This document shows positions 25,206-36,986 of a stretch of DNA of 64,000 nucleotides, one piece after another; position 1 is the first letter of the stretch, and every line of letters begins with the position of its first letter. Made by a program: the position numbers and the translations under genes. A model generated the notes under the pieces. That model saw only the letters and a list, made by a program, of their open reading frames with translations. It ran no database searches and was not told the DNA's origin. The stretch is taken from the NCBI GenBank assembly GCA_000328365.1, contig KB306105.1, forward strand, positions 138,780 through 202,779, written 5' to 3'. Source of the stretch: Capitella teleta (taxonomy: Eukaryota; Annelida; Polychaeta; Capitellidae).

Positions 25206-26889
25206 TGCTTGATCATGCAGGCCTATCGTTGGTGGCTAACACGGATACCATGGTAATTAGAAACTATAATTTGGTCAGCCATTCCATAATGAAATTACGG
25301 CACAAACGAATTTTACGGCAGCCCCTTCCTCTACGACCTCATGCTGTGATTACTTACTAAGCACTCACTCCAGAATACCTCGGATAAAAGTTCGGCTAAA
25401 GGAAGGAAGTTGGTTTAACAAGTGCCACGCTTGAGTACACTGCTTTTTGTGAGCGGAGCAGAGATCAGATATTAGACAAATGACCATGGAATGTATAATT
25501 TTGAAAACGTATTGCTCTGGAAATCACTAAATTTGCGGTTTTCTTTGTTCTGTGAGGCCCTCTATTCTCAATCTAGAGGGTCACTGAAGTGCGTTATGAT
25601 TGCCCTAAAGAATCAAGAATTAGAGGGTGTCTATTTTTTATGGGAATATTAATGGTGTGATTTCTGTGCCTCAGAAATGCATAAAAAGGAACCGAGATGC
25701 AATGATTAAAGTATCCATGCATTTGTTTTATCTCCAATTGCCTATTTTTGAAGTGTTTATTGTTGAAGTGTGCTACGCCGAGCAGTTGATCCTGTAGTGA
25801 CTCGATCAAATACCGCTTCACTGACTTTCACTGGGCAACGCAATGCTCACGGTCGCTTAACGAACAACTCATTGGTTTATCCATGAACTGTGATTGAGCA
25901 GATACGTTCCGAGATCTCACAGGAAATCCCCCATCTGGATTCACGAGTGTATATATACGAGTGCATGCTCTTCTAAAAGACAGTGGATTCAGAAGAGCTC
26001 AATTGACTTGCGTCTATCATTGAGCTCCTACAATCCATTGTCATTGGGTGCGTTAACCCTAAAGTTGTTAAACACGTGTTCATGAAACAACATGCACTGT
26101 ATACTCAGAATAAGGATCAGCTTAACCTTGTTAATCCAAGCTAAACTACGTTCATGAAATAGAGCCCTGCTCTTCAATGTGACTTATTTAAAGCAGGAAT
26201 AATAATAACACTGAGTAATAATAACACTGAGTATCTCTGTACAAAAATAAAATGGTGACCTTTACACATACAATTCCGACTTGAATATATTAGACCTAAA
26301 GATTCAATTCTGTAGACGATTCTATTCGTCCATAGAATTTATTCTTGTGAAAGATCGATTATGCATCGATTCAGGTATATTTCGCGACAGTCGGTTACCG
26401 TGGTGACAATTAAGCGGTCATCATTTTTTTCATGGAATGTGCTTTTCGCAATTGGACAAGGATAGTTTTCCGCTGGTTGAATATTTGTGGTCGCGCGTAA
26501 TTGCTCTAATCAATATCACCTAGCTCTGCTCAATTAAAGCATGCTGCGATGCAGGCTTGATCATTAATTATAATCGCGTTATGCTAGTATGCACAAGTTG
26601 TCAGTCTCAAACTTTCCAGAGATTGACTATTCCAGTTTACAACAGCATTTGAAAGATAAAATCAGGTATTTTAGCAAACATAATAAGAGACTATCTCCTT
26701 AAATAATAAATACGAGTAGCCTCTTCTATACACACCTATACACATTGTAAATTAAGGGAATGCAGAGAGAAGCATAACAAAAAATATCTAACAGATGATA
26801 ATATGCATTGGAAGATGGCGAATTTGCACATGAGTCTAATGCTAAGATAAACTAGTTTTCACTTGTCTATCATTATTCGCCATGCGACA

Positions 26890-27530
26890 AGTTTCCAGAA
26901 TTGATTCTCTAAAGTATTCCATAAGCTCACAGTTTTGATTCTGTAGTAGATCTTATAGTTCCACAGAATTGATTCTGTAAAGCAATGATAACCAGACAAA
27001 GTATTTCAAATGGTTCTGTTCGTATGAAATAAGCTCACAGAATCGATTCTCTGGAGTATTCCATAGACCTACAGAATTGATTCTGTAGTGGATCTTATAG
27101 TTCAACAGAATCGATTCTGTAAAGCAATGATGACTCGACGAAGTATTTCAAATGGTTCTGTTCGTATGAAATAAGCTCACAGAATCGATTCTCTAGAGTA
27201 TTCCATAGGCCTACAGAATTGATTCTGTAGTGGATCTTATAGTTCAACAGAAATGATTCTGTGGTGCATTTAAGTCAGGGTGAAATGTTTGAGATGGTTT
27301 TGTTCATATCAAATAAGCTCACAGAATCGATTCTCTAGAGTATCCCATAGGCCTACAGAATTGATTCTGTAGTGGATCTTATAGTTCAACAGAATCGATT
27401 CTGTGGTGCATTGAAGTCAGAGTGAAATGTTTGAGATGGTTCTGTTCATATCAAACAAGCTCACAGAACCAAATCTGTTATTAAACCCTTATAGCTTCAC
27501 AGAACTGAATCTGTTATCTATGTGATAGTC
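26890..27530 (-). repeat. Right array of 142-bp units, inverted
   Basis: Reverse complement of the left array: GGATCTTATAGTTCAACAGA and ATGGTTCTGTTCGTATGA recur, with about four and a half units, some diverged. Confidence 0.9.
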
Positions 27531-27722
27531 TACAATTAGTCCCCCTTGTTGTTGTATGGGTACGCCCCTCTGATTCATGATGGCATTTTTTTCGCAGCCA
27601 ACACATTTTCGCACGACACCGGCACTCGCATACTAGCACAAAAATTTCTGAATGATGTGCACCAAATCATTTTATTGCGTGGACATTTTGTATTTCTTCA
27701 GCATCGTCAACACCACCTATTT

Positions 27723-28484
27723 TCAACGGCAGAGTACTCTGCACACGCCAGTTCCAGCCTTCCCTTCACTCTCATTTTCGATCAGACCTTTTCCTTTCCT
27801 CTCCTCCTCGTCCTTTTCTTCCTCCTTTTTTAACTCTCTTTCTGTGATCTTCCCATTTCCGTTGCTCTCCTTCAGCTCCTCTACCTCCTTCAGGATCATC
27901 CTGTCCTCATGCGCCATTTCCTTCTCCTCCTGCTCCTGTAGCTGTTTCTCATTCTCATGACGTCGAATTCTTCGATAGAATTCGCCGCTACGTATACCAG
28001 CGCTAGCCGTGAAGTTCCAGATGATCCCTAGCTGGCGGATATACGTTGGAATTTTAGCCAAGACCTCAAGGTGCGCCGTTTCCTGGACAAATGCTGACTT
28101 GTGAGACTGTCGCATCAGGAGATCGGCGGCGTTGCGGATAACAGGACGACGTTCGCATAGAATACGGCGCCGCTTTGCTTCCCTCATCCACATGGAGGCC
28201 ATTTTATCCTGGAAAAGAAACCATATACTGTGAGACAAGATAACTACAGTGATAACAATACAAGACAAATTAGATTACTATCATGATTTATTCAAGCATT
28301 AAGTATCCGATCAAATGACGAAAATGTTGCTCGATTTACAATTATGGCACGTTTGTACGATACACATATTTTAAGTTGTTAGCCACCAGTACATGCATGC
28401 ACTTACGTGACGTTTCCTGTTGAAAGACGATCTTGGAAGTGGAGAGTCAAGATCGCGGGAGAAGCGATTGAATCTGGATTGCAT
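27723..28484 (-). CDS. Small charged protein of unknown function, two exons
   Basis: Minus-strand exons 28407-28484 and 27723-28208 join in phase 0 across a 198-bp intron (donor CAC|GTAAGT, acceptor TTTTCCAG), giving about 187 residues. The N-terminus is basic and Ser/Arg-rich (MQSRFNRFSRDLDSPLPRSS), followed by MWMREAKRRRILCERRP, a helical middle (AHLEVLAKIPTYIRQLGIIW) and a long Glu/Lys/Arg-rich tail likely to form a coiled coil. I see no signal peptide or membrane segment. I do not recognise the family. The stop lies only 100 bp from the foldback element, so the 3' part could be altered by that insertion. Codon pattern and splice sites support a real gene. Confidence 0.6.
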
Positions 28485-29599
28485 GCTTGCTGCGTGAGAC
28501 ACTGAGTGAGGAAACCATGTCAGAGGTATTCCTTCAAAAACGAGGCCTAGCCTCGATGACGTGTTCCAGTCAAACGTTTCAACCAATCAACAGTCGAGTC
28601 GGCGCCGAAAGTTAACATACGCACAGTTAAGAAGAACATACAGGTTTAACAAATACCCGCACAGTTTGGAGGCTTTGTTGACTCGTCTAATTGCAGTAAT
28701 CAATGATCCTGCTTTAACACATTCACCGCCAAAGCATTTTCCGGCCGATCCCCTACACGCCACGTATTTTACTCAAAAAGCCTTAACTTCACCGCTCTGT
28801 AATTTCTATATGAACACACACATTCCTACATATTTTACATAGTAGGATAGATCGTTCTTTTGTAAATCCAACCATATAAAATTCAACATCATACATGCAA
28901 TTACATGTACTGAAATAGAGCTCTGAACAACACACACTTTGGTGAAAACCACACCTTCGCAAGCAAAAAGCTGAGAAAATCGCAGTTTTCTCTCAGCTAC
29001 CAGTATGACCAGCATAACACACATTGTGATTACAGAAATTACGTTGTGTAGGCATAACTATTACCGCCCGATAACGACCCCGGTAATTAGCAGATCAAAG
29101 GATGAGAATAACAGTTATAAAGTCGAGAGTTTGAGTCGGCGCTAGCTTGACTTTCAGTCGCTAATTAGCTCGCTTTCTCAAGTCCTTTTTGCATCACAAA
29201 CCCGCACTGTTGTTAGAGAGATGCCTTGAAAACACCGCTTTGATGTGTAGCATAAAAGTATGCCAAATTAGGAATAGTCAGTTGGAATAACTTGATAATT
29301 TATGTATTGATCAGTGTGCCTAAACCAAAGACGGAGGCACACGTGTATTATTTTAATTGTATTTGAAAGGAAATATAGGGCACACACACCTGTATTCTCT
29401 TGCAAAGTGCAAAGAGAATGATGCTACACCTCTGTACATGTATATAATTAACAATGACAAAATAAAGATTAGAATAATGTGATCCATAGACGATAGTAGA
29501 TACTAGAGAAACGAGAACATCAACGCATTTTACACCGTTACTAAGTCCATGTCTCGTTATCTCATAACTCCCGTGAGTTACATCAGTACTCCAATCCCG

Positions 29600-32274
29600 A
29601 CTTGCTATGGTTGGCGATCCGCGCCACAAGTCCAAAATGTGTCTCGACCTCAACGTCAGGTCGCGACGCAAGATGTTCAAGTCGCGACGCAAAATGTTCA
29701 AGTCGCGACTCTCCAATTGTCCAATCATAGCACATTTTTCACGTCGCGACTCTAAGTTCTAAGTCGCGACTCTCATGATCCAATCAGTAGCCTTGTAACA
29801 TCCAATAACCGTTACATTATGCAAATTACTCATGCCTTGTGGCGTGCGCTTTCCATTCTGCCTCTCGTTCAGTCCACCATCATGTGACCATGGATACGGG
29901 AATGTCCGATGCCGAAAGCTCAAGGCTGAACGATCGTCTCCAGCACGCGTGAGCACAGTAAGTGGCATTATTTTGCATATAAGTTGTTCTTAATATGTTT
30001 CACTTAATTTTGATGAGCAACTGTTGTATAATGATAATGTTCAGCTGTACTGCTAAAGCCAATTTGAACCGAATATGAACCAACTACTACATTAGGCCTT
30101 GTCCTGTGTATACTGACCCGTTTTCGCCTTTTGGGTAACAACAATCATACAGGAACGTATTTTAAGTCAACATTAGCTGAACACTATGACATTGTGGTGT
30201 CCCGGTCACATAATAATTATGTGTTTCCCGATCGCTCGTGCATACATGCGGTATGATATGCTAGGCCTACTTTAGAAATAGATTCCTCTTCATTATGTTT
30301 GTATGCCATTTTAACATTTACTTTCTACAACTTACAAGTTGAATAAGGACGTGCAAGAATGAACCATTTAGCAAAGTCCGCAGCATTAATTTGTACGTGC
30401 AGAATTTGATTTATACCGGTATTTTAATGTGAACTGATTCATAATATGCTCCTATTCCAGGCTCTGAACATCAGCTTCCAGGAATTAATGCCTTCGCCGG
30501 AGTGTCGCTGTGCAAGGTCGAATGCATTATCAAACGGAGGGGTGTCATTTCTCTTCAAATTGGGAGAGTCCATTGACGAAAAGGGGGTGTTCTATTAATT
30601 CACTCGAGCTCTTATTCTATATAGTCCGTGGCATAAGTTTGTACAATGTCATGTACTCTTGCAATGGTAAATTCAATGCTAGTAATTATTTATACGATCT
30701 TCCTCTATGCAGCCACGTTTTGAAGGAGAATTTTCCGCGCTTTTCAAAGCAGCAAGCAGACGAAGAACTTAATGTTTAGCTCTCATTCGTTCCTAAAATC
30801 TTCATTTGTAAATAACTTTATATATAATTTGCGTAATAATTATATATATATATATATATATCCTAAATCCCCAAAGGATTTACATTTTTTTAATCAAAAC
30901 ACTGCGCACGAGCAAGGTCAAATTAATTTCCTATCCTAATTGTGAACATTAATGGTCAAAATAAAGACTCAAAACAGACCATGAAAACATTTGTATCATT
31001 ATAATTACAATTATTGTTCAATTTATTGTTATTAATTTGCAGGTTTTCAACATTCCAAGCTCCCACTGTCTCTAGACAGCCGACCAGAAGAAGGAGAGGC
31101 CACTCCAGGCTCTCATTTCGCCTAGTGGTCGTCCCCCCACGACGCCATGTACATAAGCATGTTGTGGTATATGCATATATAGATGCTGGTAGGCCGTCAA
31201 AGGAATTTTTCCGTCTTGTGTCCAAAGAGCTGGCCGAATCCTCACTGTTCTGGGGAACTTGACCGATGCAGATTTCTCTCAATTGATTCCAATCTGGAAG
31301 AAAAAATTATTAAATAATCATGTAAATAAACACAAAAACATGTCCACTTTTCAATCTGATGATTCTGATCAAATTCCCTCCTGCATTCCATGACCCAAGA
31401 GAGTTTTTTTTCCTATGTGATGATTGAATAAAATGAATTTCACGACTTTCAGACGCTCTTATCTTTTCCTTACTGTGATGACACGCGCTCGGTTTCCGCA
31501 ACCATAGTGCATCGAACTTGTATTAATTTCCAACATGCCCAACTATAGTCTATAGCTATCAAAATACTCTCAAGTTAAAATAAATATCAGAATACCATGA
31601 TCAATTTCAGTTGTACTGTACGTACTACTGCACACTGTAGATCAATTATATATGCCGGTGTAAAGAACACTTAGCTTGAATTAACCAAGTTCCCTTTCAG
31701 CTTTCTTCCACAATAACCTTTATCGAATTCCCAATTATAATTGAAATCTGCTTCCATCTCTCATTTTATGTTGTTACCACAGAACACAAGTTCGACGAAA
31801 CTTTGCCACTTTGGGGAAACATATATAGTACGTTACTGATTTACATAATATTAATACAATGATACATGTATAAGACGTAACCAACAACACTCACCTCTGA
31901 ATCACATTATGCACTTCGTTTCCGCGGATAGCAAGTTGATGCAGTGCGAAATCCTCTTCTTATAGAGTCGATAAATGGACCAACATGGCGGTTAGACTGA
32001 ATTGCCGCCATGACAAACGCATGCTGACTACTCTTTCCACAGAACACCAATCGATTTGAAAATACATGTATTCAGTTTGTATTAAGGTCTGTGATTGGTC
32101 AATTAGAGTCGCGACTTGAAGTTAAGTCGCGACCTGAATTTAAAGTCGCGACTCGAAAACTGGTCTTCTATTGGACGAGAGTATCACGCGGCTCATTAGC
32201 ATAGAGTCGCGACCTGGAATATAGGGTCGCGACCCAACTGGGACTTGTGGCGCGGATCGCCAACCATAACTTGC
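29600..32274. mobile_element. Inverted-repeat DNA element with TSD, GTCGCGAC arrays and an internal gene
   Basis: Perfect 28-bp terminal inverted repeats lie at 29606-29633 (TATGGTTGGCGATCCGCG...) and 32241-32268. They are flanked by the direct repeat ACTTGC at 29600-29605 and 32269-32274, a likely 6-bp target-site duplication. Next to each end is an array of the 8-bp palindrome GTCGCGAC and close variants: about five within 29650-29770 and about five within 32105-32235. The interior holds a two-exon frame resembling the start of a HECT domain. No known transposase was recognised, so the class is unassigned. Confidence 0.8.
29890..31262 (+). CDS. Short HECT-start-like protein inside the inverted-repeat element
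   Basis: Exon 29890-29948 ends CAC GC|GTGAGC in phase 2 and exon 31043-31262 follows a TTTGCAG acceptor in the same phase, giving 92 residues. It begins MDTGMSDAESSRLNDRLQHA and ends AGRPSKEFFRLVSKELAESS-LFWGT. The latter resembles the opening of HECT domains of the G2E3-like type (consensus GGPRREFxRLLxxE...LFEG). The rest of a HECT domain, including its catalytic cysteine, is absent, so this is a fragment, a small derived protein or a cargo piece. The middle is Arg-rich. The intron is about 1.1 kb. A different exon at about 30471-30600 was considered but its frames close quickly. HECT similarity is by eye only. Confidence 0.4.
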
Positions 32275-32835
32275 GACCCCCATGTTGCACCCACATCACG
32301 CATCTCGCCAGACACTTGTCGCTGTTGGAGGCGAAGAAGGCCTCCAAGCCAGTGCGGGCGGCATATCTTGAAAAACTCAAAGAAAACTTCAAAGAAATGC
32401 ATATTCTGGAAACCCTAATGTTTACAATTATATCGACGACAAACAATAGAAACAGGCGCGGTCACCCTTCCTCACTAATCGGCTGGCTTTCAAGAAACAC
32501 CCCACGAGAAACAATTATTTTGATCTCAAATTCGCTGCGTTCCTCGTTTTTATATCGAAGGAATCTGACATATAGTGATATATTATAATTACACTCTATA
32601 TATTATACATTACAAATATCCGATATATTATATCGGAACTTCTATAAACATGTGGTCCTTCATTGCTGGATACGCATTTAAAATTTTATTCATTTGCAAG
32701 AAATTTATGAGTTGTTGAAACGATGCTGGTAGTGCATACGTGTATATATGCTTATTTTGTCCATACATTTCATGTATATTTACACACGGCCAAAAAAAAA
32801 TTGATGCAAGACTTGATTGAGGGGAAGATGAATAT
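32275..32835. other. Intergenic, no gene seen
   Basis: AT-rich. A short frame at 32247-32580 overlaps the element end and shows no family resemblance. Confidence 0.4.
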
Positions 32836-33052
32836 GCCTTGTTACGCAGTTGGGCAGCACTGCAGAGTCACCGAAGAATTACAATTATAATTCACAATCA
32901 TAACGCCCTTGGCCTGATCGGGTCTCGAACCCGGGACCTCGACCCCCACGGTCTGCATCGGATTGTAGTCAGCGGTTTAACCCACGGAGCTATCCGGTCC
33001 TTAAGATGGTGCCTTAAACCACCGCCTTAGACCGCTCGGCCACGCTATCTTG
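32836..33052 (-). mobile_element. SINE with composite tRNA head, 3' truncated
   Basis: On the minus strand it starts with GTGGCCGAGCGGTCTAAGGC (tRNA-Leu-type A box), continues through ACCGGATAGCTCCGTGGGTT and B box GGTTCGAGACC (second tRNA-like unit), then the shared body up to TGCGTAACAAGGC. The distal body and (ACTC)n tail are missing. Confidence 0.75.
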
Positions 33053-33532
33053 CTGAATGCCAGTGTACTTTAATCCACACACCTTTACGTTTTATAAAAT
33101 TGCGGCTGCTTGATTGGTCACCATGATAATGGAGTGGAAGAACAACATTTGCTCAACACTAGGCAAGGGGTTATAAGCTCATATGAATGCCATTTTTGGT
33201 GATGACAGATGCTTTTACAACTGTACTTGCAAGTTACCAGTAGGAGCTAGTCAAGCAAAGCAGCCAACTGAGCTTCACGTCATTTGTAAGAGTGCATCTA
33301 TTCAACCTTCATGCATCGTTATGCAGGTATTTCTGTGACTCAGTGTCCTCTCATCTCAAAACCAGCCAGTACAGCTGCCATGTGCACTTATTGCTGTATT
33401 TATTGCTAAGTGCCAAGACAATCAGTATGTGTCTAAGTTGTGGAGAACATAAACGTGTCACATATAGGATTGAAGCACGATTATGTCAGAATATTTGATG
33501 TACAAATTTAACAAATCCTATATGGTCTAATC

Positions 33533-33817
33533 CCGGGTTCGAGACCCGATCAGGCCACGGCGTTATGATTGTGAATTATAATTGTAATCCGTTATAATTG
33601 TAATTCTTCGGTGACTCTGCAGTGCTGCCCAACTGCGTAACAAGGCCGAGCGCTGTGTACTACTGTCTATGGTGGTATGCAAGATAAAGAACCCTTGGGA
33701 TTTATCGATAAGAGACTAAGAGTAGGGGGAAACCCCGGTCCCGGGCCTTCTGTTTTGGTGTCCGTATCATTCGAATGGTTTGGGTGGAGCCGTAAAACCC
33801 CATCACTCACTCACTCA
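33533..33817 (+). mobile_element. SINE, 5' truncated, with 15-bp target duplication
   Basis: Starts in the B-box region (CCGGGTTCGAGACCCGATCA), carries the complete body and ends CACTCACTCACTCA. It is flanked by CTATATGGTCTAATC at 33518-33532 and again at 33818-33832, a perfect 15-bp target-site duplication, the hallmark of LINE-driven insertion. Confidence 0.85.
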
Positions 33818-33881
33818 CTATATGGTCTAATCGTTAGGATTCCTGCCTTTCACGTAGGCGGCCAGAGTTCACACAATTTGT
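33818..33881 (+). pseudogene. tRNA-Glu(TTC)-like sequence, SINE target
   Basis: TATATGGTCTAATCGTTAGGATTCC then TGCCTTTCACGTAGGCGG matches the D arm and anticodon arm of tRNA-Glu, with TTC at the anticodon position. The T arm is degenerate and no acceptor stem closes, so it is a degraded tRNA gene or tRNA-like repeat head. The upstream SINE has duplicated its first 15 bases. Confidence 0.55.
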
Positions 33882-33926
33882 CGGCAACGAAATTGACCTC
33901 AATGATACAATGGCACGATTAACAAG

Positions 33927-34095
33927 GTAGTGTGGCCGAGTGGTCTAAGGCGCTGGTTTGTAGGCTCTAGTCTGCGTAACAAAGGCGGGCGCTGTGTATT
34001 ACTGTCTATGGTGGTATGCAGGATAAAGAACTCTTCGAATTTATCGATAAGAGTAGGGAGAAACCTCGGTCCCTCGCCTTCTGTATAACCTCGAC
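33927..34095 (+). mobile_element. SINE with tRNA-Leu-like head joined to shared body
   Basis: GTAGTGTGGCCGAGTGGTCTAAGGCGCTGG is a tRNA-Leu-type 5' half with a TAG-like anticodon loop. It switches at about 33970 to the SINE body (CTGCGTAACAAAGGCGGGCG, then CTGTCTATGGTGGTATGCAG and TTTATCGATAAGAGTAGGG). The second tRNA-like unit of the other copies is missing here. Confidence 0.75.
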
Positions 34096-34681
34096 TTATT
34101 ATACGAAATAAACATACACATATATTACTTGGCTGAAATAATTCTTGAATAATAATTGTCAGAAAAGATCAATTATTTCAAACAATAATATTAGTATATT
34201 TAACGTCATATTATTTTTTATTATTTTATTTTATTTTATTTTTTATTTTATTTATTTTTTTATTATTTTATTTATGCACGAAATTCTACTTGCACTTAAT
34301 GTTCGTTCTATGTACATCTTAATGTTTGCACCTCCACAACTTCAATGAATAAATATTTATACATAATATTATGCACATGATATGTTGTTCAAAATTCTGT
34401 ATACGTTTCTGAAGAATAATTTAAATATAATAAAATAATTCTGAAGAACGATTTTCAATGTATATGTGCCGGTTTGTAATTTTGTTAGCATTATTCGGCA
34501 ACCGCTGTGTAACATGAAAACTAGATTTCGACCCATTTCTTCAGAAAGAGATCTACTTTTTATTTGTGTTGTTACTAATTGTACACTCATATTTTTAATA
34601 TATCTCCTCGCCTGTTTACCGACTTGGTCAGGACACCAATCTGAGTCACGCGTTCACTGGACAGTGCACACACACACTTAC

Positions 34682-34805
34682 CGATATCGACAGCGACATC
34701 ATTCGTTATCCGTCCATCGTCCCGAAAGTACATGTAACCAAAAGCAATGACTATTGCAGCCAACAGCAAAGGGGGCAGAATTCTTCGGATACTTATCATT
34801 GTCAT
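34682..34805 (-). CDS. Possible first exon of a type II membrane protein
   Basis: On the minus strand a start at 34805 gives MTMISIRRILPPLLLAAIVI then AFGYMYFRDDGRI and ends at a strong donor GATATCG|GTAAGT in phase 1. Basic residues before a single 19-residue hydrophobic segment with no cleavage site suggest a signal anchor, as in Golgi glycosyltransferases and sulfotransferases. No downstream exon could be assigned, so the function is unknown and the exon may be orphaned by repeats. A further upstream in-frame ATG exists at 34913. Confidence 0.4.
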
Positions 34806-34913
34806 TCTCGAGCAGGAAGACGATGCTTTAAATAATGTTGTTCTACGACCATGTGTGCGCGCCAAGCCCGTCAATGCTTCAACAAACCATGAAATTGTAA
34901 CAGATGCGTTCAA

Positions 34914-36980
34914 TTAGCCAAGGTCGTTCTTTGAAGAGCTATTTCACAGAGTGATGGATTATTTGACGGTTATCGGTATTAAATCAAGATTTTGTAAGTA
35001 ATGTATCAATGACTATGTAATGCATAGACATAGGGATAAATAATAGTACATTGAAGAATTGACCACGAATTCCCGGTATGCAATCGAGCTTGTCTGTGAA
35101 TTAAAGCTGACCTTATGCGTTTTCGGTACGTCTACTCATCGAACTCAATTCTCGTATTTTGAATGATAACGAGTATCCAAAGTGGGCATGGTGTATACAA
35201 ACATTTATACAGATAAAAAAAAATGTTATACAACTCAAAATGCGCTTAATATGCAGACGTGCAGTCCTTAATGTTGTGACATTCGCCAAAAACAAACCCC
35301 ATAAAACCTCAAATTGTTAGAGCCGGCCTCGAATCTGACAACAACGAAATATATCAAGAAAGATCCTCAACTTGATCATTTACTGTGCATGTACTTCTTG
35401 TTGAAAGCACACCAATACATAAGTGGTATTGGTACATCATGCCCTCACGCAGTGTTTCCTTATTATTTAATTGTTAGGGATTCGTATAAGCACCTAGCGC
35501 AACCTGGTGTACCTGGTACAGCCCCAATCATTTCATTATGAATGTCATCTACATCCATGATGATTCTTATGTATGATATAATTATGTCATTTTAAATGAC
35601 CGTGATACTCTATAATAATTATGCTTTCATGATGCAGGGGCTGAAATGCCTCGGACACTTCAAACCAGACCGATGATTGTTTTGAGAAAGCAGCAATTGA
35701 TAGCAGATTACATGCTCTTAGACAAGCACGCCTTTTGGCCGATATATTTTTAGAAGTTAACCTGGTCACGCTGGTGCGGACTAATTCCTAGATGCATCGC
35801 ATTGAATTGGTTTTAAACATCGCTTTCGTCTCTCGTTCGATTTCATGCGGTTTTGAAGTCATCCACACAACTCTCCTATTGTTTACAATGGAGTCGCAAA
35901 GGATATTTAGAAGTCTTTCAGTTGTTCCGTTAAAAGAAAACACGCCCTCATTGATTTTTGAGCTATTTTGCTTGAATAAGAAGGTCGTATTGTAATTGGT
36001 TTTATATTGAACACGTATTGATAGCGAGTTGACGGACCGTTTAGTATATTTCCAATCAGAACAACCAATAAAATCCATCCCAAAGAGGTTCCAAAAAATG
36101 AACTATATATTTATGTGCTCTTTAACCTTGATATAATTACATTCAAAACAAAAATTCCACCAAAATCTCATAGCCTATTATCAAAATGTCGTATAAAATA
36201 TTATAGCTGATTAAAATTCCTGTTTTAAATATCGTGCATTGTGACTTGAGAGAAAAATATTCCAAATATAAAGGTCACAGTTACACTAGGATGAAGATAT
36301 TTGAGAAAAAAATATTATGACGTTCACTATTAACTAAAAATATCTATATCGAAAAACAATAGTTTATATGGTTCACTCAGTCAAACGTCACGTTTATCCG
36401 CGATTTGACCAAATGAATTTCAGTCAGTGAAATTGTGTGATGGGATGAGCCAAGTTGCAATAATGTTGTTTACTGATGTGGAGTCTCTCCACTCTCACTC
36501 TGGGGATGCCATCCTTGATATATCAAGTTCATTGAGCAGCGTAAATGACCAATGCTGTTCATGAGTGTACGAGAGAGACTTTGTCACGTGCCCGGGTGGC
36601 CAGAACACACATTATCCGTCTAATTGGCCAGCATTGCGATCCAGTCCCTGCAATAGGCAACCTTTTGGGCTAGCCAAGGAATGACGAACTGCTCTGGATA
36701 CGTGAAGTGGCCGCTGGTCGACGGAGAACTCCCCGGTTTCCAATGAACGCTTTTATTGGGGAAATCGAGAACAGGTGGAGATTGATTAGAAGGTGCGGGC
36801 ATTTTACAGCCCCGGGCACCTTCACAACGTGAGGTTACGTAACAACATCGTATATACATCAAATCAGGTGTCACAGGTGGTCAGGCAAAATGAGAAACTA
36901 ATTACATATAAACATTTAAATTAGTTTTGGGACAGGGGTAACCGTGACAGACTTTCTTACATCGATCCAATTCACTCCAA
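34914..36980. other. Intergenic, no gene seen
   Basis: AT-rich with only short, featureless open frames on both strands. Confidence 0.45.
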
Positions 36981-36986
36981 TGGCAC

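Larger units (their letters stand above)
24019..27623. mobile_element. Foldback-type inverted-repeat element with palindromic 142-bp units
   Basis: The left end GCCGGTGTCGCGCGAAAA (24019 on) is mirrored by TTTTCGCACGACACCGGC (ending 27623). Inside, the left arm (about 24360-25205) holds six 142-bp tandem units and the right arm (about 26890-27530) four to five units in reverse orientation. Each unit carries three or four copies of the palindrome ACAGAATCGATTCTGT or variants such as ACAGAATCAATTCTGT. The 1.7-kb centre (25210-26890) has no recognisable transposase, so the element is nonautonomous. No clear target duplication was identified. Confidence 0.75.

Noticed and set aside
24019-27623. 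CRISPR-like array
   Set aside because: The repeats are palindromic 142-bp tandem units in two opposed arms in an animal genome; there are no unique spacers and no cas genes.
30510-30779. Open frame inside the 29.6-32.3 kb element as a further exon
   Set aside because: Composition is not protein-like and its phase does not fit the two exons that join cleanly without it.
33818-33881. Functional tRNA-Glu gene
   Set aside because: The T arm is degenerate and the acceptor stem does not pair, so it is reported as a tRNA-like pseudogene.
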